This document shows, piece after piece, positions 28,723-37,842 of a stretch of 64,000 nt of DNA. Both the position numbers and the translations under genes were made by a program. The notes beneath the pieces are model-generated. The model had not been told where the DNA came from. It saw nothing but the letters and a program-made list of their open reading frames with translations, and did not search any database. The stretch's first letter is position 1; each line of letters opens with the position of its first letter. The stretch comes from CAVYGM01 sp963768025. GTDB lineage: Bacteria > Bacteroidota > Bacteroidia > Cytophagales > Spirosomataceae. The stretch is from the NCBI GenBank assembly GCA_963768025.1, contig CAVYGM010000019.1, positions 124,001 through 188,000 of the forward strand. The letters run 5' to 3'.

Positions 28723-30238
28723 ATGAACTACCTATTTACCCTACTAGTAACCCTCCCCCTACTGGCCAACGCCCAGAAAAGCCAGAACCAACCCAATATC
28801 CTCTTCATTCTATCCGACGACCACACGGCGCAGGCCTGGGGTATCTACGGCGGAGTTTTGGAAGACTACGTTAAAAATGACAACATCCAATGGCTGGCTG
28901 ACCACGGCGTGGTACTCGACAACGCCTTTTGTACCAACTCCATCTGCGTACCCAGCCGGGCGGCGATACTCAGCGGACAGTACAGCCACCGCAACGGCGT
29001 GTATGATCTGGAAGATGCCTACGCGCCAGACAGTGCCAATTTTGCCAAACTACTCCAACAGGCCGGATACCAGACGGCCATTGTGGGAAAATGGCACCTC
29101 AAAAAAGAGCCCACCGGCTTTGACTATTACATGGTATTGCCCGGCCAGGGTAGATACTGGAACCCTATCCTGAAAACGAAGGATAACTGGCAGGATGGCA
29201 ACGCGGGTGGCAAAGAATACAAAGGCTTTTCGACTGATGTTATTGCCGAAAAATCCATTGAATGGTTGAAAAATAGGGATAAAACCAAGCCCTTTTACCT
29301 CTCTACCCACTTCAAGGCCACTCACGAGCCCTACGATTACCCGGAGCGCTATAAAACCTTCCTGGAAGACGTGGAGCTACCCTACCCCGTGGATTTTGCC
29401 GAATGGGGTACCAACGGCCGTACCCACGACGGCTGGCCGCTGGAACTACTCGGTAAGCGCTACGAGAAAGGCACCGGTACCTTGTATCCCGGCACCTCGT
29501 TTTCTCTCGAAGGATTGGATTCGCTGGCGGCCCGGAAGAAAACCTACCAGAAGTTTGTGAAGGATTTTCTCCGCGCCGGAGCCGCCATTGACGACAACAT
29601 CGGCAAGCTCATCGAGTACCTGCGACAAAGCGGCGAACTGAACAATACGATTATCATCTATACGGCCGACCAGGGGTATTTTCTGGGCGAACACGGCTTT
29701 TTTGACAAGCGGTTTATTTACGAACAGTCGCTGCGAATGCCTTTTGTGATCTCGTACCCCAAGGAGCTGAAAGCGGGAAAGCGTATCGATGATATTATTT
29801 TGAATATTGATTTCCCTTCGCTGTTTCTGGATTACGCGGGTGTAAAACAGCCTGCGTATATGCAAGGGAAGAAGTTTCAGAAAAAACCTGCAAGGAAAAA
29901 CGCCCAAAGACTGGCGCAAGGATATGTACTACCGCTACTGGGAAAACGAGTCTAACCGGCCGGCGCACTTTGGGATTCGTACCGATCGGTATAAACTGGC
30001 ACTTTTTTACGGTCAATCGAGGACGAAAACTGTGCGGGATAACATGAAGTACCCGCCGGGTTGGGAGTTTTACGATTTGAAAAAAGACCCCCGCGAGACG
30101 CATAATGCCATTAATGATCCGGAGTATCAGGCCATTATTCGAAAGCTGAAAACCAGGTTGAACCAGATCAAATCTGAAAGCGGGGATGGCGTGGAAACTA
30201 ATCCGACGATTCGGGACATTGTGAAGCAAAGTTGGTGA
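28723..30238 (+). CDS. S1-family sulfatase, CVPSR type (one frameshift)
   Basis: About 504 residues from the ATG at 28723 after removing one A in the run 29881-29886, which joins GKKFQ to KNLQGKTPKDWRKDMYYRYW. Signal peptide LFTLLVTLPLLANAQ. Motifs: NILFILSDDHTAQAWG, SICVPSRAAILSGQ with Cys75 as the formylglycine site, IVGKWHLKKEPTGF, STHFKATHEP, YTADQGYFLGEHGFFDKRF and FGIRTDRYKLALFY. It resembles the sulfatase encoded at 25980 closely in motif order (both carry GEHGxFDKRFIYEQS), so they probably belong to the same subfamily. It lies downstream of the FGE gene. Confidence 0.93.
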
Positions 30239-30297
30239 GTTTTTTAAACGCGGAGAACGCAGAGTTTTTTCGCAAAGTAAAAAATGAGTAAAACGCC

Positions 30298-30391
30298 AAA
30301 GCCGTAGGCTTGACCGATTTAGTAGCGGCGGATTTTAATCCGCTGAAACAGAAGACAAATAATACCTCAAAAAGCCGTAGGCTTGGCCGAT
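30298..30391. repeat. Pair of short palindromic intergenic repeats
   Basis: AAAGCCGTAGGCTTGACCGAT (30298-30318) and its one-base variant (30371-30391) are direct repeats, each holding the palindrome AGCC-GTA-GGCT. Between them lies CGGATT-TT-AATCCG (another small palindrome). They fill the gap between two sulfatase genes. Confidence 0.55.
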
Positions 30392-30437
30392 AGAACTAAA
30401 CATTTGTATAGCTGTATTGAAACAAAGCAAATCAACC

Positions 30438-31872
30438 ATGAACAAAAAAGTACTCCTCCTGACTATACTCGCTGGCAGTCTGTTTGCCACTACTGGCTTT
30501 TCGTTTTTCCGAACCTACCCGCCCCCCCGGCCAACCCAATGTGGTGCTGATTTACATTGATGACATGGGCTTTGGAGACCTGGGCCGCACGGGTGCCATC
30601 GGCTACCAAACCCCCAACTTTGACGACATGGCGGCCAAAGGCATGTTTTTTTCCAACTACTACACGCCGCAGGCGGTGTGTACGGCCTCGCGGGCGGGGC
30701 TCCTCACGGGCTGCTACCCCAACCGCGTCGGCTTCGCCGGAGCTACCGACCATACGGCCAAAACGGGCATCAGCGCCGAAGAGGAAACCATCGCCGAGCT
30801 GCTCAAAGCGAAAGGCTATGCCACCGCCGCCTTTGGCAAGTGGCACCTGGGCTTTCAGAAGCAGTTCCTGCCCGTCAACCACGGCTTCGACGAGTACCAC
30901 GGTATTCCCTACTCCAACGACATGTGGCCCAACCACCCGGTCAACAAAAACTACTACCCTCCCCTGCCCCTGATCGAGGGTGACGAAGTGGTGGATACCA
31001 ATCCGGACCAGAGCCAGTTCACGACGCGATTTACCGAGCGGACCATCAATTTCATCAAAAAAAACAAGGATAAGCCCTTCTTTGCCTACCTCGCCCACCC
31101 CATGCCGCACGTGCCGCTGTTTGTTTCGGACAAATTCAAAGGAAAATCGAAGCAGGGTCTGTACGGCGACGTAATCATGGAACTGGACTGGAGCATCGGT
31201 CAGATCCGCCAGACCCTCAAAGAGTTGGGGCTAGACAAAAACACCCTGCTGATCGTCACCTCGGACAATGGCCCCTGGCTCGCCTATGGAAACCACGCCG
31301 GTAGCGCGGGTGGCTTTCGGGAAGGCAAGGGCACTACCTTCGAAGGGGGCCACCGGGTACCCTGTATCATGGAATGGACCGGCACGATTCCGGCCGGACT
31401 AGTCTCTAACAACATGGCCGCGGGCATGGACATTCTGCCGACCATTGTAGCAGCTACCGGGGCTAATTTACCCAAAAAAAAGATTGATGGCGTAAGCCTG
31501 CTGGCGAATCTGAAAGGCGACCTGTCCGTGAAGCCGCGGGACACCTTCCTGTACTACTACCGCCGCAACAACCTCGAAGCCGTGCGCCACGGCGACTGGA
31601 AGCTAGTATTTGCCCATCCGGGCCGTACCAACGAAGGCTTCAAACCCGGCAAAGACGGTCAATCCGGCGGTGGCAACGAAAATTTCAACCATCAGGGCGG
31701 GCTTTACGACCTGCGGCGCGACCCCGGCGAGCGCTACAACGTGCAGTTTGACTTTCCCGAAATCACCGCCCAGCTCATGAAGATCGCCGATGAAGCCCGC
31801 GAAGACCTCGGCGACGACCTGACGGACAAACCCGGCAAAAACCGACGGCCGGTGGGACGGGTAAGTGAGTAG
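30438..31872 (+). CDS. S1-family arylsulfatase, CTASR type (one frameshift)
   Basis: About 477 residues. The signal peptide (MNKKVLLLTILAGSLFATTG) starts at 30438 and joins the sulfatase frame once one T is removed from 30504-30508 (FSFSEPTRPPGQPNVV). Motifs: VVLIYIDDMGFGDLG, YTPQAVCTASRAGLLTG with Cys81 as the formylglycine site and Ala in place of the usual Pro, AFGKWHLGFQ, AHPMPHVPL, and VTSDNGPWLAYGNHAGS. This layout is closer to GALNS/arylsulfatase A-like enzymes than to the two upstream sulfatases, so the three probably attack different sulfate positions. Confidence 0.92.
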
Positions 31873-31934
31873 GGCCGATAGTGCACCTACGCGTTTATTT
31901 GGTTATATTTGGACTTATTCCAAAAAACGATGAA

Positions 31935-32552
31935 ATGATAGCTACCAAATCCGGCCTGCGCGTCAGAAAGCCTCGTGAGAAAGTACCCGAGTACCTGATA
32001 TATGAAATAATGGATGGCCAGCCCATTCACTATAATGGGTATCGGGAAGTACTATCGGGAAATAAAAAGCTGTCGGACATCATGGGATCGAGCACCCTCC
32101 AATCGTTTATAGTAGCGTATGTTTTGAGGGTCCTGATGAAAGGGCTCAACGAGGACGACTACGTAATCCTGACCAGCGAAGCCGGTTTGCATCTCGATCG
32201 GCGGAATAATCTGGCGGGTGATATTCTTATATTTGACAGCAAGACCCTACCTATCGAAAAGATTGACGAACACTACGCCGATGTGCCGCCCAAAGTGGTA
32301 ATTGAAGTGGACATCATGGCTGATTCCGCCGATATGCAGCCAGATACCTACCTTTTCCGGAAAACCCAGAAACTGCTCGATTTTGGTGTTGAAAAGGTGA
32401 TTTGGATTACTACTTATACCAGAAAAGTGACCGTAGCTACGCCCCACGCGCCCTGGCAAGTACTGGATTGGAACGAAGACATTGACATAATGGGCGGGGT
32501 GGTCTGTAATGTGGGAGCGTATTTGACCCGGAAGGGATCTTCTTTGGCTTAA
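31935..32552 (+). CDS. Uma2-family (DUF820) endonuclease-like protein
   Basis: 205 residues from the ATG at 31935; upstream in-frame residues look non-native. It has the PD-(D/E)XK restriction-endonuclease-like fold of the Uma2/DUF820 family: LIYEIMDGQPIHYNGY near the start, LAGDILIFDS with the first acidic residue, and PKVVIEVDI with the Glu of the ExV motif, then a helix and VIWITTYTRKVTVAT. The biological role of this family is unclear, and activity is not shown by sequence alone. No signal peptide. It looks out of place in a sulfatase locus and starts only 63 bases after it. 32553-32814 shows no gene. Confidence 0.8.
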   Translation: MIATKSGLRVRKPREKVPEYLIYEIMDGQPIHYNGYREVLSGNKKLSDIMGSSTLQSFIVAYVLRVLMKGLNEDDYVILTSEAGLHLDRRNNLAGDILIFDSKTLPIEKIDEHYADVPPKVVIEVDIMADSADMQPDTYLFRKTQKLLDFGVEKVIWITTYTRKVTVATPHAPWQVLDWNEDIDIMGGVVCNVGAYLTRKGSSLA

Positions 32553-32814
32553 TACGACCCCTTTTGGTGATCGTGATAAAGTTAAGTTGTGATTATATGG
32601 CTAGTAACTATGTATAGCTTTCATTCTTCACCGGCCAAGTACCCCCCATTGGTCGAGAATATATACCAATCCGTCGAGTGATTGCCCCTATCCTCCAACG
32701 GCATCAGTAAATACTATCTTCTTTTCGTTTTTAAAATTCAGAAGCAGTACTTCTGCCCCTTTCGCGAGGGAATACTCTGCCAGTTCAAAAACAGACTACT
32801 AACATTTGCATTCC

Positions 32815-33702
32815 ATGAACGAAATCAAAAAAGAAGACATCAAACAGGAAGTCTTCGACCTTTATGACGACTACGCCCACAACCGCCTAGACCGACGGGA
32901 GTTTGCCCAGAAGTTATCGACCTACGCCGTGGGCGGTATCACGGTAGCTACCCTGATGAGTTTCCTCATGCCGGATTATACGAGTAAAATTCAGGTCAGG
33001 CCGGATGACCCCCGCGTCAAATCGGAATACATCACCTACCAGTCGCCCAAAGGCGGTGGTGCTATCAAAGCCTTGCTATCGCGGCCAGCCGGTGCCAGCA
33101 AGCCTCTGGGTGGGGTAGTGGTGGTGCACGAAAACCGGGGCCTGAACCCGTACATTGAAGATGTAGGCCGGCGCGCCGCCCTGGCGGGATTTATCTCCAT
33201 TGCCCCCGATGCCCTGACGCCCCTGGGTGGTTACCCCGGCAACGACGACGAAGGCCGCACCCTGCAAAGCAAGCGTAGCCAAAGCGAAATGCTGGAAGAT
33301 TTTATCGCCGCTTACGACTACTTAAAAAGCAGCAAGGAATGCAACGGCAAAGTCGGGGTGGTAGGTTTCTGTTTTGGAGGGGGTATCTCCAATCTGATGG
33401 CCGTGCGCCTGCCAGGTTTGGCGGCGTCGGTGCCCTTTTACGGGGGACAACCGCCCCTGGAAGATGTGCCTAAAATCAAAGCTCCTTTGCTATTACAATA
33501 TGCTGAGCTGGACACCCGCGTGAACGCCGGATGGCCGGCTTACGAAGCTGCTCTGAAAAAGCACGACAAAGAATACACGGCCTATATGTACGAAGGGGCC
33601 AACCACGGTTTCCACAACGACACCACGCCCCGCTACGACAAAGCTGCCGCGGAACTCGCCTGGAAACGAACCATTGACTTCTTTAAGGAAAATTTGACCT
33701 AG
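32815..33702 (+). CDS. Dienelactone hydrolase family protein
   Basis: 295 residues from the ATG at 32815. An N-terminal extension (about 1-60) holds a hydrophobic stretch (YAVGGITVATLMSFLMPDY) that may anchor it or act as a signal. The alpha/beta-hydrolase core has GGVVVVHENRGLNPYIEDV, the nucleophile elbow GFCFGGG with Cys instead of Ser, as in dienelactone hydrolases, then AELDTRVN (Asp) and GANHGFHNDT (His). Substrate unknown; in this setting an ester or lactone on a sugar is a guess. The next gene begins 66 bases downstream. Confidence 0.88.
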   Translation: MNEIKKEDIKQEVFDLYDDYAHNRLDRREFAQKLSTYAVGGITVATLMSFLMPDYTSKIQVRPDDPRVKSEYITYQSPKGGGAIKALLSRPAGASKPLGGVVVVHENRGLNPYIEDVGRRAALAGFISIAPDALTPLGGYPGNDDEGRTLQSKRSQSEMLEDFIAAYDYLKSSKECNGKVGVVGFCFGGGISNLMAVRLPGLAASVPFYGGQPPLEDVPKIKAPLLLQYAELDTRVNAGWPAYEAALKKHDKEYTAYMYEGANHGFHNDTTPRYDKAAAELAWKRTIDFFKENLT

Positions 33703-33768
33703 GAAAGACCGGTACCTATCGGAGAATCCTCCCTTTTGCCTAAATACAACTTAACCTTTTCGTATCTC

Positions 33769-35427
33769 ATGAAGCCATCAAGACGTAATTTTTTACATTC
33801 CCTCGGCGTAGGAGCGGCCGGATTAGGGCTTTCCCAGACCGCCGTAGCGGCGGAGTCCAACCCGCCTAAAACCACCAAGACTGGTTCTGACGAGCAAGTC
33901 CTTTTTGTGGGGGATTCCATTGCCATTGCTAACACCCAATATGGCAAGGTCCGGGGCTTTATCCTGCGGGGCGTCCACCAGTTTTTGGGGGTACCTTACG
34001 GGGCCGATACCTCCGGTAAAAACCGGTTTATGCCGCCCCAAAAGCCAACCGCCTGGACCGACGTGCGGCCCGCGCTCTGGTGGGGCAATACCGCGCCCCA
34101 GATCATGGAGAAGCGGTACGCCAACCCGTACGCCTCCTTTGTGGACCACTGGAACTACGACGATGTGTCGGAAGACTGTCTGAAACTCAACGTCTGGACT
34201 CCCGCGCTCGATACCCAGAAGCGTCCGGTGATCGTGTGGTTGCACGGGGGTGGATTCACCAACGGCAACGGCATCGAACAGGATGGCTACCACGGCGAAA
34301 ACCTGGCCCGGTTGGGCAATGTCGTTTTCTGCTCGCTCAACCACCGCCTTGGTTCGCTGGGGTATACGCATCTCAAAGCCGCCGGGGGACACCCGGCTTC
34401 GGGTAATGTGGGCAATCTGGACATGGTGGCGGCCCTGGAATGGGTCAGGGACAATATTACCAATTTTGGCGGCGATCCTGGTAACGTCACCATCATCGGA
34501 CAGTCGGGTGGCGGGGCCAAGGTGACTACCCTCATGAATATGCCCGCCGCCAAAGGGCTGTTTCATAAGGCCGTAGCCCTGAGCGGGAGTTCGCTGGCCG
34601 GTACCAACAAGGAATACGCCGAAAAACTGGGGCTGAAAGTGATGGAAGAAGCTGGATTAAAGCCCGGCGAAGTAGACAAGCTCCAACAGATTCCCTGGCT
34701 GGAATACATCCACATCGCCAACCGGGCGGTGGAGAAAATGGCCGACGAAGCCAAACGCCTCAACCTCACCCGTGGCGGCTACGCGCCCGTGGGCGACGGC
34801 GCTTCGCTGGAAGAAGGTGCCTTTTTTAGTGATGCCCGGCACTTCTCAGCGGATATCCCTCTGATGATCTGCTCTACTTTCCACGAGCAAAGCCCCAGCC
34901 GCACCGATGCGGCCCTGGAAAAAATATCCCTGGCGGAGGTAACCGAAAAGATCAAGCCCCGCTTCGGCGACAAGTCCGGCGAAATCGTGAATGCCTACGC
35001 CAGTAACTTCCCCAAAGCCCGGCCCATCGAAATCTGGGCGCTGATCATGTCCAACCGCAAGAATGCCATCGCCGCCGCCGACGCCAAAGCTTCCCAGCAG
35101 AAAGCCCCCGTGTATGTGGCGTGGTTTGGCTGGCAGCCGCCCCTGTTCGACGACCGGATGCGCGCCTTCCACTGCGACGATATTTGTTTCTGGTTTTACA
35201 ATACCGACCTGATGCTCACCCATACCGGCGGTGGCAAACGCCCCCGCGCGCTGTCGGAAAAGATGGCGAAGTCGTTTTTGAATTTTGCCAAATCCGGCAA
35301 TCCTAACGGCGGCGGGCTACCCACCTGGAAGCCCTACACCCCCCAAAACGGCGAAACCATGATCCTGGACGACAGCCCGGCCCTGGTCAACGACCCCGAC
35401 CGCGAAGCCCGGAAGGCATTGGTTTGA
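33769..35427 (+). CDS. Tat-exported type-B carboxylesterase
   Basis: 552 residues from the ATG at 33769. The N-terminus is a twin-arginine-type signal (PSRRNFLHSLGVGAAGLGL). The alpha/beta-hydrolase domain shows QFLGVPYGADTSGKNRF, DCLKLNVWTP, the oxyanion segment VWLHGGGFTNGNG, and the nucleophile elbow IIGQSGGGAK. The elbow differs from the usual GESAGG by Gln for Glu and Gly for Ala. A histidine (AFHCDD) is in the expected C-terminal place. It may remove acyl groups from glycans. It lies in a same-strand run with the dienelactone hydrolase and GH3 genes. Confidence 0.9.
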   Translation: MKPSRRNFLHSLGVGAAGLGLSQTAVAAESNPPKTTKTGSDEQVLFVGDSIAIANTQYGKVRGFILRGVHQFLGVPYGADTSGKNRFMPPQKPTAWTDVRPALWWGNTAPQIMEKRYANPYASFVDHWNYDDVSEDCLKLNVWTPALDTQKRPVIVWLHGGGFTNGNGIEQDGYHGENLARLGNVVFCSLNHRLGSLGYTHLKAAGGHPASGNVGNLDMVAALEWVRDNITNFGGDPGNVTIIGQSGGGAKVTTLMNMPAAKGLFHKAVALSGSSLAGTNKEYAEKLGLKVMEEAGLKPGEVDKLQQIPWLEYIHIANRAVEKMADEAKRLNLTRGGYAPVGDGASLEEGAFFSDARHFSADIPLMICSTFHEQSPSRTDAALEKISLAEVTEKIKPRFGDKSGEIVNAYASNFPKARPIEIWALIMSNRKNAIAAADAKASQQKAPVYVAWFGWQPPLFDDRMRAFHCDDICFWFYNTDLMLTHTGGGKRPRALSEKMAKSFLNFAKSGNPNGGGLPTWKPYTPQNGETMILDDSPALVNDPDREARKALV

Positions 35428-35449
35428 GCTTTTGGTGTCAAAGTGATCG

Positions 35450-35487
35450 CGGCGGCTACTTCCCGAAAAGTGGGGAGGTGGCCGCCG
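35450..35487. other. GC-rich stem-loop after the carboxylesterase gene
   Basis: CGGCGGCTACTTCCC (35450-35464) faces GGGAGGTGGCCGCCG (35473-35487); 13 of 15 positions are Watson-Crick and two are G-U in RNA, with an 8-base loop. No T-run follows, so it is an mRNA processing or attenuating hairpin at most. Confidence 0.45.
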
Positions 35488-35584
35488 TTGTTGCTCGCTT
35501 TGTACTATCTCATAGCATATGACCGGTCCAAAACTCCGGATTTCGTTATTTTTTTCACCCGAAAGGGCATACCTTCTTATCCTG

Positions 35585-37603
35585 ATGAAACACGCATTCA
35601 CCTTACTCAGAACGAATACCCTTCTTATGGGAGGAGTATTATTAGCAACAATATCTTTGGCTCAAAAACCAGTTCAGCCTACCCTGGCTTACCGGTCCGT
35701 GGCACCCCTATCCGTGGGCGGGTTGACTTTTAAGGATCTGAACAAAAACGGCAAACTCGACCCCTACGAAGACTGGCGTTTGCCCGTAGCGTCGCGGGTG
35801 CAGGACCTGGTAGGTCAAATGACCCTGGAAGAGAAGGTGGGATTCATGCTCATCAGCACGACCCGCATGGCGGGTGACAATGCTTTTCAGGCCAATGCTC
35901 CCAAAGCAGAGATTTCCGGCGGTTTTAACGAGGAAGATCAAGTTCAGGCCAACAATATGTTTACCCGCAAGCCCCTGTCAATTCCCATGATGTCGTCGGT
36001 CGGCACCACCAAAGGGGTCATGAGCCATCAATTGCGGCATTTTATTCTGCGGGCCAATCCCCCCGCCCGGGTCATCGCTGAGTGGGCCAACAACCTGCAG
36101 GCCCTCTGCGAATCGTCGCGGCTGGGCATACCCGCCGTGGTGGCCTCCAACCCCCGAAACCACACCACCATCGACGCAGCCATCGGGCTGAGCGTAGGAA
36201 CTACCGCCTTTTCCAAATGGCCGGGCGAACTGGGACTAGCCGCCATGAACGACCTGAAGCTGACCCGCGACTTTGCCGACATCGCCCGGCAGGAGTGGAC
36301 GGCCGTCGGATTGCGCAAAGGCTACATGTACATGGCCGATCTGGCCACCGAACCCCGCTGGCAGCGCATCGAAGGTACCTTTGGCGAAGACGCCGACCTG
36401 GCCGCCAACATGATCCGGGAGATTGTTCTCGGTTTCCAGGGAAATAAGTTGAGCCCTGCATCAGTCGCCATGACGACCAAGCATTTTCCCGGCGGAGGGC
36501 CGCAGGAAAACGGGCTCGACTCGCACTTCGACTGGGGGAAATACGCGCACTATCCGGGCGGCATGTTCGAGTACCACCTCAAACCCTTCAAAGCAGCCAT
36601 CGAGGCGGGTACCTCGTCCATTATGCCTTACTACTCAGCCCCCAAGGGCAACGAATTCGAGGCCGTTGGCTTCTCCTACAACAAAGCCATCATTCAGGAT
36701 CTTTTACGAAAAAAACTAGGGTTCAAAGGCATCGTCAACTCCGATACCGGCCCGATCGAGATGATGCCCTGGGGAGTCGAAAACCTGACGCTCCAGCAGC
36801 GGTACCAGAAAGCACTGGAAGCGGGCGTGGATATTTTCTCCGGGTCGGCCGACCCGGCTATTTTACTGGAAACGGTCAAACAGGGCCTGGTGACCGAAGC
36901 ACGTATTGATGAGTCCGTTACCCGCTTGCTGACCGAGAAATTTGAACTGGGCCTGTTTGAAAACCCCTACGTGGATGTGGAGAAGGCGAATCAGATTGTG
37001 GGCAATGCCCAGTTTCAGCAAAAAGCCGATCTGGCCCACCGAAAGTCCGTCGTCCTGCTGCGTAACCAGGACAAGCGCCTGCCTTTGGCACCCAAAACGA
37101 AAGTGTATTTTGAAACCTACTACGACAATGGCCGGGGAGGCAATCCCGTGTCGGTTTATACCCAGCCCCATAGTACGCTCGAATTTGTCGCGAGCCGCGA
37201 TGCGGCGGATGTGGTGTTGCTCTGGCTTATTCCCAGTGCGGGTGGCCTGTTCAGTTCAGCCGGCAAACCCATCGAACTGCGGCTTTCCAAAAATCGAATC
37301 GACGTAGCGCACGTTAACCAACTCATGCAGGGTAAGCCGACGATTGTGGCCGTTAATTTTTCCAGCCCCTGGGTGATGGACGAAATAGAAGGCAGCGCCA
37401 AAACCGTCGTAGCCACGTTTGGGACCACGGCGGCGGCTTTACTGGACATCGTGAGCGGCGCCTATAACCCGACCGGCAAGCTGCCGTTTACCATCCCCGC
37501 CTCCGAGCAGGCCGTCATGGACAACAAGTCCGATGTACCCGGCACTCAGGAGCCAGGTGGGTATGCCCTCTTCAAATTCGGTACTGGACTGGGGTATAAG
37601 TGA
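35585..37603 (+). CDS. GH3 family beta-glycosidase, exported
   Basis: 672 residues from the ATG at 35585, with a signal peptide (LLMGGVLLATISLAQ). An exo-acting GH3 enzyme, typically beta-glucosidase or beta-xylosidase. Domain 1 has MTLEEKVGFML, YMADLATEPRWQRIEGTFGE, the substrate-binding MTTKHFPGGGPQ and the nucleophile Asp387 in GIVNSDTGPIEMMPWG. Domain 2 begins HRKSVVLLRNQDKRLPL and ends YNPTGKLPFTIPAS. No fibronectin-III tail is seen. It is followed by a terminator, so the run from the dienelactone hydrolase gene probably ends here. Confidence 0.93.
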   Translation: MKHAFTLLRTNTLLMGGVLLATISLAQKPVQPTLAYRSVAPLSVGGLTFKDLNKNGKLDPYEDWRLPVASRVQDLVGQMTLEEKVGFMLISTTRMAGDNAFQANAPKAEISGGFNEEDQVQANNMFTRKPLSIPMMSSVGTTKGVMSHQLRHFILRANPPARVIAEWANNLQALCESSRLGIPAVVASNPRNHTTIDAAIGLSVGTTAFSKWPGELGLAAMNDLKLTRDFADIARQEWTAVGLRKGYMYMADLATEPRWQRIEGTFGEDADLAANMIREIVLGFQGNKLSPASVAMTTKHFPGGGPQENGLDSHFDWGKYAHYPGGMFEYHLKPFKAAIEAGTSSIMPYYSAPKGNEFEAVGFSYNKAIIQDLLRKKLGFKGIVNSDTGPIEMMPWGVENLTLQQRYQKALEAGVDIFSGSADPAILLETVKQGLVTEARIDESVTRLLTEKFELGLFENPYVDVEKANQIVGNAQFQQKADLAHRKSVVLLRNQDKRLPLAPKTKVYFETYYDNGRGGNPVSVYTQPHSTLEFVASRDAADVVLLWLIPSAGGLFSSAGKPIELRLSKNRIDVAHVNQLMQGKPTIVAVNFSSPWVMDEIEGSAKTVVATFGTTAAALLDIVSGAYNPTGKLPFTIPASEQAVMDNKSDVPGTQEPGGYALFKFGTGLGYK

Positions 37604-37742
37604 GTCTTGTTTTGCCTGAGTTCCTTGGGTTTTGTTTGTCAGGTTAGGGAAGTAGAATGCGTGGAAAGGACTAAGTCTCATCAGGGCTTAGTGGTGGCCT
37701 AACCAAAAATAAGTAGTTTTTCATATCTGAACTCTTCCTATA

Positions 37743-37779
37743 ACACGGGTTTCCCCACTACGGGAATCCGTGTTTTTTT
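37743..37779 (+). terminator. Terminator of the GH3 gene
   Basis: ACACGG (37743-37748) pairs with CCGTGT (37768-37773), extended imperfectly by TTTCCC and GGGAA; seven T residues follow. Confidence 0.8.
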
Positions 37780-37842
37780 GTGGTTGGGTGCTAGTCCGCC
37801 ACTGCTGCACTTTTAAACTCTTCCACTCATAAACAATAAAAA

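Noticed and set aside
30298..30391. CRISPR array
   Set aside because: Only two repeat copies, each with its own palindrome, no regular spacers, and no cas genes in the window.
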